From: Calothrix sp. NIES-3974
GTDB taxonomy: Bacteria > Cyanobacteriota > Cyanobacteriia > Cyanobacteriales > Nostocaceae
DNA length: 64,000 bases
Assembly (NCBI RefSeq): GCF_002368395.1
Contig: NZ_AP018254.1
Coordinates: 4,898,001-4,962,000 of the forward strand
Reading direction: 5' to 3'
Of the stretch, positions 1 to 9,795 are shown piece after piece. Position 1 is the stretch's first letter; each line of letters begins with the position of its first letter. A program made the translations under genes and the position numbers. The notes under the pieces are model-generated. The model saw only the letters and a list, made by a program, of their open reading frames with translations, was not told where the DNA came from and did not search any database.

Positions 1-1
1 G

Positions 2-2239
2 GAGAAAGGTTATTTAACCCTCAATCCCCTCAAATATACCGACCCCGGAGTCAGTTTACTGATGCCATTATTAATTCTCATGATTGGTGGTATTGCTTTA
101 CCGGGGGGTGCGGTGTACATTGACCATCAAAGTTTACGCGATCGCAAATGGGAAAGTGCGGTTTCTGTTGCTGGTCCGTTTGCAGATATGGTGATTGCTG
201 TTGTGTTATCGATTCCCTTCATTTTTGGTTGGCACAATGCAATCCTGGACGGTTCCGGTGGTGATAGCTGGTGGATGTATATTTATCCCGCGATCGCCTA
301 TGTAATTAACTTGAATATTTTTGTCGTTTTGATTAATTTATTACCCATACCGGGTTTAGATGGATTTGGGATAATTGCACCTTGGCTACCTCGTCAAATT
401 AAACCGCGAATTAACTGGTTATATCGCTATGGTATTTGGATTTTGATGGGGTTATTATGGTTTGTACCACCCTTGAGTCGAGGGTTGTGGGAAATAACTT
501 TTATGTTGGGAAATGTACTTCAGGTTCCCCGTGAATTAATTTTTGTGGGTAGTGAGGGATTTCGCCAATATTCGGTGTTCCTTGTCTTGGGTTTAATTGG
601 TTTTCTATGGATATTTCGGGATAAAAATAAAGACCAATACCGTCGTGGTAGTCAATTAGTTTCCCAAGGAAAGTATGACCAAGCCTTAATTAAATTTGAC
701 GCGCTAGTACAACGTCAACCAGACAACCCTGACGCTTTATTTATGCAGGGATATACCCTCTATTGTCTTGGTCGCTACGATGACGCACTGACAGCCTATG
801 CAAGGGCTTTAGAATTTCAACCGAACTCTGCCCAAATTTACTACTATCAAGGTATATTATACCAAGAAGTCGCCGATGCCGCCGCAGCCATCGCATCATT
901 TACACGAGCAATCCAGGAAAATCCAGAGGACACAAAAAGCTGGCAAAAAATTGCTGAATTACAATTTGCGCAACAAGCAAACACCGAAGCCTTAACAGCT
1001 ATAAATCAAGCCTTAGAACTAGAACCAAATCAAGCCGCAGCATGGGAACTCAAAGCAGATATACTCAAAAATTTACATCAAACTACAGAAGCGATCGCGG
1101 CCTATCACCAAGCCTTTAATCTCAACCCGAATTCCACCGCCTGGATCAAGCTAGTTAAATTATACGAGCAAATCCACACTCCAGCACAAGACCAAACCGA
1201 AAATCTATTGGCAATTTACACCCGCAAACTGCGTTTACAACCCCACAACCCCGAAATTTGGTACCGACAGGGAATTAGCTACAACAAACTTCAACGTCCC
1301 CAGGAAGCAGCAACATCCTACCAACAGGGATTAGCGTATTTAACCCATCAAACCAAACGTCATCCCCGCAATCCCCAAGCTTGGTTAGAACAAGCCAAAT
1401 ACCTGGAAAAAATCCACCGTCACCCGGAAGCAGAAACAGCCTATCAACAAGCTGCAACCCTCCTAGAAAGGAAACTGCAACGTCAACAGCAACAATCCAC
1501 AGCCGAAGACTGGTATGAATACGGATTAATTCTGGAGAAAATTCAACAACCCACCCCAGCGATCACAGCATACACCCAAGCGATCGCCCTTGACCCCAAG
1601 TTGGAGCAAGCAGCTTACCAAATTACCCTCATCCACATCCATAACCAAGCATACCACCAAGCCCTCACAAGTTGCGATCAAGTGCTGGAAAATCGTCCCA
1701 CAGATAGTAGTATGTGGTGGTTACGGGGTGATATCCTCATCAAACTCGAAAAATATGAACAAGCAATAGCAGCTTGCGATCGCGCAATTAAACTCTTTCC
1801 GGAATTCTACGGTTTTTGGCTTTCCCGTGGTACTGCTTTGTATTATCTACATCAGTATACCGACGCACACGCAGCCTACGACACCGCCACCCAAACCCAA
1901 CCTGAATCAGCAAAAGCCTGGAATTATAAAGCTTTGGCATTAATAAAATTAGCTCAGAGTGCCACAGATTTACCCGTATCCCCAGTCTTCGATAACACCA
2001 AGCTATTAAATGATGCCATGATTGCCCTCGAAAAAGCCATCAAAATTAATCCTAATTATGGCGATGCCTGGTATAATCAAGCATGTATTTTGGCATTACA
2101 AAATAATCATTATTCAGCAATTATAGCACTTACCCAAGCGATTAAAATTGAACCAGAACAATACAGATACTTAGCTCAACAAGATCAAGACCTGATCAAT
2201 CTACATCAACATCCTGATTTTAACAAACTTATGAAATAA
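2..2239 (+). CDS. Site-2 protease (M50) family protein with TPR tail, 5' end outside window
   Basis: The reading frame is open from base 2, so the N-terminus, including the expected HExxH zinc site, lies outside the window. The first visible residues (LTLNPLKYTDP) match the segment that follows the active site in M50 membrane metalloproteases. Next come a GPFAD stretch in a membrane helix, further hydrophobic segments, and LLPIPGLDG, the family's third zinc-ligand motif (usually N/LLPxPxLDG). From about residue 215 to the end the protein is a long series of tetratricopeptide repeats, roughly ten to twelve units. It is probably an intramembrane protease or protease-like protein with a cytoplasmic protein-binding arm. 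The target is unknown, and activity cannot be judged without the missing part. Confidence 0.8.
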   Translation, partial: EKGYLTLNPLKYTDPGVSLLMPLLILMIGGIALPGGAVYIDHQSLRDRKWESAVSVAGPFADMVIAVVLSIPFIFGWHNAILDGSGGDSWWMYIYPAIAYVINLNIFVVLINLLPIPGLDGFGIIAPWLPRQIKPRINWLYRYGIWILMGLLWFVPPLSRGLWEITFMLGNVLQVPRELIFVGSEGFRQYSVFLVLGLIGFLWIFRDKNKDQYRRGSQLVSQGKYDQALIKFDALVQRQPDNPDALFMQGYTLYCLGRYDDALTAYARALEFQPNSAQIYYYQGILYQEVADAAAAIASFTRAIQENPEDTKSWQKIAELQFAQQANTEALTAINQALELEPNQAAAWELKADILKNLHQTTEAIAAYHQAFNLNPNSTAWIKLVKLYEQIHTPAQDQTENLLAIYTRKLRLQPHNPEIWYRQGISYNKLQRPQEAATSYQQGLAYLTHQTKRHPRNPQAWLEQAKYLEKIHRHPEAETAYQQAATLLERKLQRQQQQSTAEDWYEYGLILEKIQQPTPAITAYTQAIALDPKLEQAAYQITLIHIHNQAYHQALTSCDQVLENRPTDSSMWWLRGDILIKLEKYEQAIAACDRAIKLFPEFYGFWLSRGTALYYLHQYTDAHAAYDTATQTQPESAKAWNYKALALIKLAQSATDLPVSPVFDNTKLLNDAMIALEKAIKINPNYGDAWYNQACILALQNNHYSAIIALTQAIKIEPEQYRYLAQQDQDLINLHQHPDFNKLMK

Positions 2240-2266
2240 GCTATAGCCTTTCCCAAGCGTTTTTAA

Positions 2267-2305
2267 AAATTACGAATTACGAATCACGAATTACGAATTA
2301 CAAAT
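2267..2305. repeat. Nine-base tandem repeat (TACGAATTA type)
   Basis: About four imperfect copies of a TTACGAATTACGAATCACG-like 9-mer lie just before the next start codon. They fill most of the short gap between the TPR protein and the YrdC-family gene. Such A/T-rich 9-mers are common in cyanobacterial intergenic DNA; no function is evident. Confidence 0.6.
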
Positions 2306-2307
2306 CA

Positions 2308-2895
2308 ATGACACAAGTAACACTTGAAACCCTAATTCAAGGTGCATTAGCAGGTAAAATCATCAGTTTTCCCACGGACACAGTTCCAGCACTCGCAGTC
2401 AAACCTGAATTAGCAGAATTGATTTTTCAAGCGAAACAGCGTCGTCAAGATAAACCGTTAATTTTGATGACAGCTACCATTGCGGAAATTTGGGATTACG
2501 TTGTCGGTAGTCCAACAGAGTTAGAAATTTGGCAACAAGTAGCAGCCAAATATTTACCAGGAGCGCTGACGTTAGTTTTACCATCATCACCCCGTGTCCC
2601 TGCAACCATGAATCCCCAGGAACCGACAACCATTGGTGTACGCGTACCCAACTTGGAACTAGCACAAACTATATTACAGCAAACAGGTCCCCTTGCAACC
2701 ACTAGTGCTAACCTTTCTGGACAACCACCCCTAATGACCATCCCTGAGATTAATGCTCAATTTCCGCAGGTGTTAACTTTAACTCCCGATTTTGATACCG
2801 TAAGTATTGGTAAACCATCGACGGTGATTAAGTGGGATAATGGTCAATGGCAAATATTACGACAAGGTAGTATTGAATTTAATTGGGAATTGTAA
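2308..2895 (+). CDS. tsaC: L-threonylcarbamoyladenylate synthase (YrdC/Sua5 family)
   Basis: This 195-residue protein is a single YrdC-like domain. It would make threonylcarbamoyl-AMP from threonine, bicarbonate and ATP, the first step of the t6A37 modification of ANN-decoding tRNAs in the cytoplasm. Visible family features are the N-terminal FPTDTVPALAV strand, the KQRRQDKPL basic segment that contacts the nucleotide, GALTLVLP, GVRVPN and TSANLSGQPP. It lacks the C-terminal Sua5 extension, so it is the short TsaC type. It starts at ATG after a run of 9-mer repeats, with no obvious Shine-Dalgarno site. Cyanobacteria can carry more than one paralogue, so the exact orthologue is not certain. 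Confidence 0.88.
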   Translation: MTQVTLETLIQGALAGKIISFPTDTVPALAVKPELAELIFQAKQRRQDKPLILMTATIAEIWDYVVGSPTELEIWQQVAAKYLPGALTLVLPSSPRVPATMNPQEPTTIGVRVPNLELAQTILQQTGPLATTSANLSGQPPLMTIPEINAQFPQVLTLTPDFDTVSIGKPSTVIKWDNGQWQILRQGSIEFNWEL

Positions 2896-2901
2896 ACTTT
2901 A

Positions 2902-4251
2902 CTATAATTGAAATCCTGTTTTAGATTTAGTTTTAGATTTATTTTTGCTCTTATTTTTACGATTAACTTCAATCAGAGCTTCTTCAAATAGGTTATGTAA
3001 ATGGATGGGGACGCTAGCTATTTCTGGTAGTTGGGGTCGTGGTGGTTTATTGTATTGTTGTAAGAGTTGGTGTAAATCTGATTCCAATTTCCAATCGGGA
3101 CGGTTTACAATATCCTGTAAAATTATTTCTAGTTGACGGGGATATTTTGCTGCCAAATTTTGCCAAATTCCAGGATGAACCTCTGGTTTGCTCAGGTATT
3201 CACGGACTAATTTCTCCGCTTCTGGAGTTTTTTGCCAAGGTGTTGATGCTAATAATTGGGTGAATTCTAGGTAGTCTGTTAAAAATACCTGTCCCCACTG
3301 GGGATGGGAAAGGGTGGTGACGGTTTGAGCGTGTAAAATGTGTGGAGGTAGCTCAACTTTGGGTGTCACCATTTTGGAGGTTAGGGGATGTTGGAAAATT
3401 TCCTGACTGGTTTGGGAATCAATTCCCATTGTTTCTAGATTGGTTTGCATTTCACTGTCGGAAATTCCCGATTCTGTGGCTAATTGTTGGAGGGATTTGC
3501 TGGTATCTATACCAACTTTTTCTAAGCGGTTTTCGGCTAATTGTTGCTGAAATTGTTTGAGTTTTACAGCTAGTTCCTTTCCACTCATGGTAATTTCCGT
3601 ACTACCAAAGTAATTGAGGAATTGTTGATGATACCATTCTACAGATAACCAAGCTTCTTGGAGTAATTCTGGTGCGTCTGCGTAGAGATAATTGGGGAAG
3701 TTCTGCTTAAAATTACCAATGGCGATCGCGAGTTTCGGTTTTCCGAGTTTACCCATTAAGGTAAAGGGTCCAGAAAATATCCAATTCTCTGCATCTAGGG
3801 GAGAAATTCGGGTTAGTAATATCTCTCCTGGTTTGATGCGTGTAAGTTGTTGTTCTTCCTGTTTATTTTTGATTTGAAGATGGTATATTTTGGCTGTAAG
3901 CCAGTTTTTTAATACCAATCCATTCTCAGAAATTTTTTCTACAGTAAATAAGCCAACAAAGCTGCGATACCACTTTTGGAGAATTTGTCTATCAACATCG
4001 TTTAAATCAGTTTGTTGTTGAATATATATATCTATGGGTGTTTGATAATTTATATTCCCTTCTGTCGTAAATAAATCTAATACCATTTGATGATTATGAC
4101 TTCCCTGGGATGGGGATAATTTTGTGAGCTTCTCAGCGCTAAATTTTTCTAAGCATACAGCTAATTCTCCTTCTGCTTCTAAAATAAAATCATTCAGGGA
4201 TTGATATAAGTGATTGGCTCTTTGTAATTTCTCTATGATATTATCTGGCAT
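2902..4251 (-). CDS. Conserved cyanobacterial hypothetical protein, 449 aa
   Basis: I do not recognise a named domain. The protein is soluble-looking, with no signal peptide or membrane segment. Its N-terminal third is acidic and helical (QRANHLYQSLNDFILEAEGE). The middle contains a strand-rich piece (GEILLTRISPLDAENWIFSG). The C-terminus is a lysine-rich low-complexity tail of repeated NKSK/TKSK units ending TGFQL. It converges with tsaC, and only six bases separate the two stop codons. Codon use and HIP1 sites look like those of its neighbours, so it is a resident gene. Function unknown. Confidence 0.7.
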   Translation of the reverse strand: MPDNIIEKLQRANHLYQSLNDFILEAEGELAVCLEKFSAEKLTKLSPSQGSHNHQMVLDLFTTEGNINYQTPIDIYIQQQTDLNDVDRQILQKWYRSFVGLFTVEKISENGLVLKNWLTAKIYHLQIKNKQEEQQLTRIKPGEILLTRISPLDAENWIFSGPFTLMGKLGKPKLAIAIGNFKQNFPNYLYADAPELLQEAWLSVEWYHQQFLNYFGSTEITMSGKELAVKLKQFQQQLAENRLEKVGIDTSKSLQQLATESGISDSEMQTNLETMGIDSQTSQEIFQHPLTSKMVTPKVELPPHILHAQTVTTLSHPQWGQVFLTDYLEFTQLLASTPWQKTPEAEKLVREYLSKPEVHPGIWQNLAAKYPRQLEIILQDIVNRPDWKLESDLHQLLQQYNKPPRPQLPEIASVPIHLHNLFEEALIEVNRKNKSKNKSKTKSKTGFQL

Positions 4252-4469
4252 AGTAATGTTTTGGTTAGGGTAGTGAAGAGGAAATAGCTCAAGGTTTTAT
4301 CCCCATGTCTTTGAGTTTTTTAACCTCATCGCGATGTTCAGTGTCAGATTTCTATTGGTATTTTTTATACCAGAAACCTTAAATTCCGAAAATACTTAGG
4401 GAAATATTCATAGATAAAGGCTTTAATTTTATTTAATTCAACAAACCCTAGTTATCAACAGCAATCCGA

Positions 4470-4588
4470 TTTAAGTCGTGAAAAATAGTGTGCTGTTGAC
4501 TAATGACTGGTGACTGTTAACCGTCAACTGTCAACCGTTAACAACCCTACATTTAAGATTTCACAAATCCCGCTCGGACTGCTGTATA
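4470..4588 (+). repeat. Dispersed repeat R1, copy A
   Basis: This is about 115 bp starting TTAAGTCGTGAAAAATAG, with a middle of overlapping GACTGGTGACTGTTAACC words and an end TTTCACAAATCCCGCTCG. A near-identical copy lies at 10210-10322 and a partial copy of its 3' part at about 46581-46620. It is non-coding. Confidence 0.8.
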
Positions 4589-4611
4589 TTCATCCTGCAT
4601 TTATAGCGAGT

Positions 4612-4706
4612 AATATCGATTATCTTTTACTTTGAAATAAATGAAACTAGAATAATCAACGGTCATAGCTCCTGATATGTAGCAACCATTAGCGTAAACG
4701 ATATAA
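4612..4706 (+). repeat. Dispersed repeat R2, copy 1 (MITE-like)
   Basis: About 95 bp beginning ATATCGATTATCTTTTACTT and ending GCGTAAACGATATA. The ends form a short imperfect inverted repeat (ATATCGatT against AACGATAT). Two further copies lie in tandem at about 37007-37102 and 37113-37205. Confidence 0.75.
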
Positions 4707-4873
4707 CTCCCTACAGGTAAGCATATTTTGGGGATGCACTCCAAATGCAGTTTATTGATTTTATATACAAATATTAATAATCAAATGAAAAAAATTTTTC
4801 TCTATTGAGTATGAAATAAGTGTTAACTAAAGATAGATTTAATCCTGATTTATTTAGCTTAATGTTATGACCT

Positions 4874-5980
4874 TCAGGTGTTGACTTCCGGAGGGATTAT
4901 TGGTAGTAGAATCGTAAATTTACTCCCTTGACCTAATTCGGAACTGAGATGAATTTCCCCTTGATGGGATTCAATAATACAACGGGATAAATACAAACCT
5001 AAACCGCTTCCTGTACCCTGTTTTTTCCCTTGTCGAAATCTTTCAAATAAGCGGGTTTTTTCCTCTGGACTAATCCCCACTCCCGTATCCTCTATTTCCA
5101 CTACTGCTTTCCCGTCAATCACCTGTAAACGAACTGTGACCCCCCCTTTTGGGGTAAACTTAATCCCATTGCCAATAATATTAGTTAACACCCGACGTAA
5201 CTCGATGCGATCGCCTGATACTTCTATTTTTTCTGATGTTGGCAAGTCTATTGTTAATTGCAAATTTTTTTCGACTGCTAGGGGTGCTAATTCTAACCCT
5301 ACTGATTGCACTAAATCCGTTAGATTACACTTGACAAAATTAAAGCTTTTACAACCAGCCTCAAACTTGTACACCTCTAACATATTTTGCACCATTGTCA
5401 GCAAATCCCCGTTGCTTGTGATCATATTCTGGAGAATTTCCCGTAATTCCGGTGTCACCTCAAAAAATTGTCCCTTGACCATCAATTGGAGAATGCGATT
5501 TGAAGCTGCTAAGGGTATTTTTAAATCATGGGCAAATCGCGATACGAAATCCTCCCGTAACTTCGTCATGCGATCGCGCTCATCAATGCTATGTTTTAAA
5601 CGTAACAAGCAACGTACCCGCGCTTGGAGTTCATCAGGGTTGACGGGTTTGCGAATAAAGTCATCTGCACCTGCATTTAAACCCTCAACTACGTTAGATT
5701 CATCGTGGGCTGTTACTAATAAAATGGGAATAAATGGTAAAGTGGTGTCCTGTCGAATGCGACGGGTGAATTCATACCCATCCAATTCTGGCATCATCAC
5801 ATCTAATAATAATAAATCCGGGGGAGAATTTTTCACTTGCTCGAAAGCAGTGATACTATCTTCTTCTAAGCGGATTTCGTATCCTTCTTCTTCTAAGATA
5901 GCTTGAGCAGCAATCAGATTATCAAAAATATCATCAACGATTAAAATGGTATCTTTTTGAGTAGTTTTTAGTGCCATCAT
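4874..5980 (-). CDS. Response-regulator/histidine-kinase hybrid (REC-HisKA-HATPase)
   Basis: This 368-residue cytoplasmic protein has an N-terminal receiver domain (phospho-acceptor Asp60 in LLLLDVMMPELDG, conserved Lys111). It is followed by a dimerisation/phosphotransfer helix with His151 (FAHDLKIPL), then an ATPase domain with N-box NIIGNGIKF, G1 box EDTGVGI and a C-terminal GSGLGLYL. REC before kinase is a common cyanobacterial arrangement for relay kinases without membrane sensors. The start overlaps the stop of the preceding gene by four bases (ATGA), so the two are translationally coupled. It is the last gene of the signalling cluster running from 9795 down to 4874. The signal is unknown. 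Confidence 0.9.
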   Translation of the reverse strand: MMALKTTQKDTILIVDDIFDNLIAAQAILEEEGYEIRLEEDSITAFEQVKNSPPDLLLLDVMMPELDGYEFTRRIRQDTTLPFIPILLVTAHDESNVVEGLNAGADDFIRKPVNPDELQARVRCLLRLKHSIDERDRMTKLREDFVSRFAHDLKIPLAASNRILQLMVKGQFFEVTPELREILQNMITSNGDLLTMVQNMLEVYKFEAGCKSFNFVKCNLTDLVQSVGLELAPLAVEKNLQLTIDLPTSEKIEVSGDRIELRRVLTNIIGNGIKFTPKGGVTVRLQVIDGKAVVEIEDTGVGISPEEKTRLFERFRQGKKQGTGSGLGLYLSRCIIESHQGEIHLSSELGQGSKFTILLPIIPPEVNT

Positions 5981-7182
5981 GTTACTAGGGTACGTGGTAA
6001 TTCAATCCGAAATTCTGAACCTTTGCCGACTTCACTTTCCACATCAATGGAACCTTGCATCATTTTCACTAATGAATCTGTAATTGCTAGTCCTAATCCA
6101 GTTCCTTGATGACGACGGGAATTAGTTTGGTTAGCTTGTCGAAATGGTTCAAAAATATGCTGCAATTTATCTGCTTCTATGCCAATTCCTGTGTCACGGA
6201 CGGCAATCGCCAATTTTTCGCCGCTCACTTCCTCTAAGCTCACATCTATTCTACCAGTATCAGTGAATTTAATTGCATTCGATAATAAATTGACTAACAC
6301 CTGTCGGACTCGAATGCGGTCGTGATATACAGTGGGATTGTCCAGTTGAATGTGCGTATACAAAGTTAAATTTTTGCGCTCCCCTAATACCCTTAATTCA
6401 TCCACGGAGGTTTTCACTAGTTTGTCAATATCAAATGCTTCTGGATGTAGTTGTAATCGTCCTGATTCGATTTTTGATAAATCTAAAATGTCGTTAATTA
6501 AATCTAATAAATTTTTACCGTTATTTAAAATCCGCTCCACCATGTCCACTTCTGCATCAGATAGTTTGCTTTTCGCTTTGCGTCAAATCATCTGCGAAAA
6601 CACCATCATCGCGTTCAAGGGTGTTCGCAATTCGTGGGACATGGTTGCTAAAAATCGTGATTTGAGTTCCGATGCTTCTAGTAGTTTTAAGTTCTGTTGA
6701 TGGATTTGCTGCTGTTTGATTTCCAATTCCAAATTTTTTCGCTTCAATTCCTCATTACTTGCTAATACCTGTTGGTGGTATAATTGAACTTGTCGTTCTG
6801 CTTGATAGATGCGCAGAGCATTTTTGATTGTTTTCCCCAGTAATTCTGGACTTAAACGAGATTTATTAATATAATCAGACGCACCTGCCTTCATTATCTC
6901 AACGGCTATTTGTTCGTCCCCTTGACCCGTGAGAACTACTAAAGGAATCAGACTACCAGAACTACGCAATTCGCGCACCAATTCTAATCCGTCTTTTCCC
7001 GGTAGCAGATAGTCAATAAAAACACAGTCAAATTCCTGATTACTTAATAAGGCGATCGCTTCTTCATAGTTGCTAGCTGCGGATAATTCGATGGGAATAT
7101 CTGTTTTTTTCAATGACCGAGATATGGCCATCCGATCGACTTCATCGTCATCAATGACTAAAGCGTGTATAATTTCCGTCAT
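5977..7182 (-). pseudogene. REC-histidine kinase interrupted by an in-frame TGA
   Basis: Two open segments, 7182-6583 and 6549-5977, lie in the same frame. They join as one REC-HisKA-HATPase protein of about 400 codons, broken only by a TGA at 6585-6583. Before the stop: a receiver with Asp57 (CVFIDYLLPGKDG) and the first phosphotransfer helix with His183 ([13 protein letters not shown]). After it: RKAKSKLSDAEVDMVERILN, which continues the second helix, then an N-box (NLLSNAIKF), DTGIGI and GTGLGLAI. The reading frame between the parts is otherwise clean, so the change is recent, a sequencing error, or a true split into two polypeptides. A separate downstream product could start at ATG 6549. 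The gene sits between an Rcp1-like regulator and another REC-kinase. Confidence 0.75.
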
Positions 7183-7357
7183 TGCTTCCTATCTCATTTA
7201 TTTTTGAAATTGCAATTTTTAATTAAATCATTCGGTATTACCGAGCAACATTGATGAATTCCCATAAACCCATCAATGCTTTTTCCCTACTATTTATTTT
7301 ATGCAGATAAAACTTTTAATTGATTTTATTATCCAGGTTTTGATATATTTTTGTCTT

Positions 7358-7798
7358 TTAACGAGGCATTTCTGATAAAGACCAATATTTATTTAAGGTG
7401 GCCATTAACTCAACAAAACGGACAAAATCAACTGGTTTGAGTAGATAACCAGCAACGTTCAAATTATAAGCTTCCACCAAATCACGGTCTTGATTCGATG
7501 TGGTCAAGATGACAACTGGAATATGTCGCAATTTCTCATCACTACGTAACTTTTGTAAAAATTCGATTCCCCCCATTTTTGGCATATTTAAATCCAGTAA
7601 AATTAGCCGTCTTTCATTGGGGACTTCTGGAGGTTGGTCTGCTGTTCCCCTTAACATTGCCAACGCTTCTAAACCATTCGCAGCAATATACAAAGGATTG
7701 AGTATATTACCTTTTTTAAAAGCCCGTTGGACATTCATTATATCAACTTCATCATCCTCCACTAGTAGGATACTCATAATTCGATTCGGTATCTCCAT
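7358..7798 (-). CDS. CheY-like response regulator, Rcp1 type
   Basis: This is a stand-alone receiver domain of 146 residues. It has the acidic pocket (VEDDEVD), phospho-acceptor Asp69 (LLDLNMPKMGG), a switch Thr in VVILTTSN, and Lys in GYLLKPVDF. The insert after helix 2 (GTADQPPEVPNERR) is typical of the Rcp1 group that partners cyanobacterial phytochrome-like kinases. There is no output domain, so it probably relays phosphate from the CHASE3 kinase encoded just upstream (9795-7990) to another protein. ATG at 7777 (MSILLVEDDE) is an alternative start; neither has a strong ribosome-binding site. Confidence 0.87.
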   Translation of the reverse strand: MEIPNRIMSILLVEDDEVDIMNVQRAFKKGNILNPLYIAANGLEALAMLRGTADQPPEVPNERRLILLDLNMPKMGGIEFLQKLRSDEKLRHIPVVILTTSNQDRDLVEAYNLNVAGYLLKPVDFVRFVELMATLNKYWSLSEMPR

Positions 7799-7989
7799 GA
7801 TGGTTTTTAAAAACTATATTTTTCTTCCGATTTTGCTTGTCACTAATTTCCCAATCCCCATCTGCCAAAAAATTATTAATATTTTCTTCATGACTGATTA
7901 TATCAACTCCAACACGATAAGGGATTTATCATTAGTCGTAAATTGAATTGCTCCAAATATATTCCTGGGGTTGGTGGTAAATAATCATA

Positions 7990-9795
7990 TCATTGATTCT
8001 CCAAAACTGGCCAGGTAAAACTAAAAGTAGCTCCTTCTCCGACTTGAGAAATCACATGGATAGAACCTCCTTCCGATTCGATAATTTTTTTGACAATAGC
8101 CAAACCAACTCCTGTACTTTCTTTGCTATCCCGTGGTTGCAGGGTTTGAAAAATAGTAAAAATCTGGTGATGATATTCGGGTGCAATCCCTAAACCATCA
8201 TCGCTGACTTGAAATTCGTAATATTTATCTGTGGGAATTGCGGATATATATACATTGCCATCATCACGGGGATGATGTTTGATCGCGTTACTAATGAGGT
8301 TGGCAAAAACTTGACGCAATAGTAAACGTTTGGTCATCAAAGTTGGCATTTCTGTCCGGATTTCAATGGTAAATCCCCTAGGGGGGTCAAGGGAATCAAT
8401 AATTTCTGCTAATAGCTGATGTACATCAACGTTTTCCGGTTCGGTTTGCATTCTCCCCACGCGAGAGTAATCAAGTAGTGCATTTAATAGGGATTCCATC
8501 CGATTGACCCGTTGACGTAATAATTGCAGTTGTTTTTTATTTTCCAGAGGAATATTATCACCTAAATCCTCCTCAATCCAGGTAGAAAGATTTGCAATTG
8601 CTCGTAGAGGTGCTTTTAAATCGTGGGAAGCAACATAGGCAAATTGGTCTAATTCTTGATTGCGATCGCTTAAATTTTGATTGGCATTTGCTAACATTAA
8701 CCTGAGTTGGGATAGTTCTTTAATATTAGCTTCTAGTTTGGCTTGTGCTTCTTCTCGTTCGGATATATCCCGAATAATTACGATTTTGCGGTTGTCTGTA
8801 GGAAGAGTGCTAATAGAAATTTCTACGGGGAGGTAGGTTTGTTCTTTGATATAGGCTAAAGCCGAAAAAACCTTCATCTTGTTAATTTGTTCATGATTCC
8901 AAGTAATAGGGTGGTCAGCTTCGGTTCGTTCCCGTATCATTACTCCTAAGTCACGACCGATGACTTGATTCGCTGTATAGCCAAATATTTTTTCTGCGGC
9001 GGAATTGAGATTTTCGATACAGTTTTCTGCATCCACAACAATAATTCCATCCACAACATTTTCAAATATTCCCTGTAATAAAACACTGTTTTGGTTCAAG
9101 GCTAATTGTTGTCCTTGTAAACGCCAATCTAAGTTACTATAGAGATAAATTGCAGCCAGATAGCTAAAAATACTCATAATTACAGAACCCCAAATTATCA
9201 AATTAGTTGTTCTGTATAAATCATCAAATCGATTTTGATTCTCTGTTAATCTTCTCCATTCGGCTTCCTGAAATTGATTAATTAGTTCCCTTGCCTTATC
9301 CATGTTGGCTTTATTGGTAAGAACGATTTTTTCCTGCTCTTGGTTGAGGATATCATTTAAATTATTTTGAACTAGCTGATTCCTTCGATTCAGGGAGGCG
9401 ATTAGTCTTTGAGAGATTCCTTCAAGTTTTTGATATCGTTTTTTTTGATTTTGATTATATAAGCTTCGTTCCAAATGATTTCTAATTGACGGTAATCTAT
9501 TAATAGCTTGGTTGTAGGAATCTAAAAAAATTGGATTGCGAGAAAGAGCATAACCGCGACTATTAGTTTCGGCATCGAGTAGGGTTTTTAAATACCCGTT
9601 TGTATGAATAATAATAGTTTTACTTTTATCTATTTGTCTATAAACTTGTAAAGCTCCATCACGGGATATCACCCAAGCTGCAAGGGAAGCAAATAAACAA
9701 ATGGCAGGAATGGCAATAATTGCTGCTCCTCGATAACGTACTGGAAGATGGTTGAAGCAACGATTAATTAGGTTTGTGCCTGTTTTTTCTACCAT
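7990..9795 (-). CDS. CHASE3-PAS sensor histidine kinase
   Basis: This is a 601-residue membrane sensor kinase. One transmembrane helix spans about residues 22-44 and a second about 198-220. Between them is an extracytoplasmic helical CHASE3 domain with the characteristic LLDAETNSRGYALSRNP motif. A PAS domain (about 240-345) precedes the phosphotransfer helix with His391 (YVASHDLKAPLRAI). The ATPase domain has N-box NLISNAIKHH, DDGLGI and STGVGLAI. The YVASHDLKAPLR box groups it with bacteriophytochrome-like kinases. It is the first gene of the minus-strand signalling cluster and is followed by an Rcp1-type regulator, its likely partner. The ligand is unknown. Confidence 0.9.
   Translation of the reverse strand: MVEKTGTNLINRCFNHLPVRYRGAAIIAIPAICLFASLAAWVISRDGALQVYRQIDKSKTIIIHTNGYLKTLLDAETNSRGYALSRNPIFLDSYNQAINRLPSIRNHLERSLYNQNQKKRYQKLEGISQRLIASLNRRNQLVQNNLNDILNQEQEKIVLTNKANMDKARELINQFQEAEWRRLTENQNRFDDLYRTTNLIIWGSVIMSIFSYLAAIYLYSNLDWRLQGQQLALNQNSVLLQGIFENVVDGIIVVDAENCIENLNSAAEKIFGYTANQVIGRDLGVMIRERTEADHPITWNHEQINKMKVFSALAYIKEQTYLPVEISISTLPTDNRKIVIIRDISEREEAQAKLEANIKELSQLRLMLANANQNLSDRNQELDQFAYVASHDLKAPLRAIANLSTWIEEDLGDNIPLENKKQLQLLRQRVNRMESLLNALLDYSRVGRMQTEPENVDVHQLLAEIIDSLDPPRGFTIEIRTEMPTLMTKRLLLRQVFANLISNAIKHHPRDDGNVYISAIPTDKYYEFQVSDDGLGIAPEYHHQIFTIFQTLQPRDSKESTGVGLAIVKKIIESEGGSIHVISQVGEGATFSFTWPVLENQ

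Larger units (their letters stand above)
4252..4873. other. Intergenic region with two dispersed repeats
   Basis: No gene is visible. The stretch holds a copy of repeat R1 (about 4470-4588) directly followed by a copy of repeat R2 (about 4612-4706). The rest is A/T-rich. It separates the divergently oriented surroundings of the hypothetical gene from the 3' end of the kinase operon. Confidence 0.7.
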
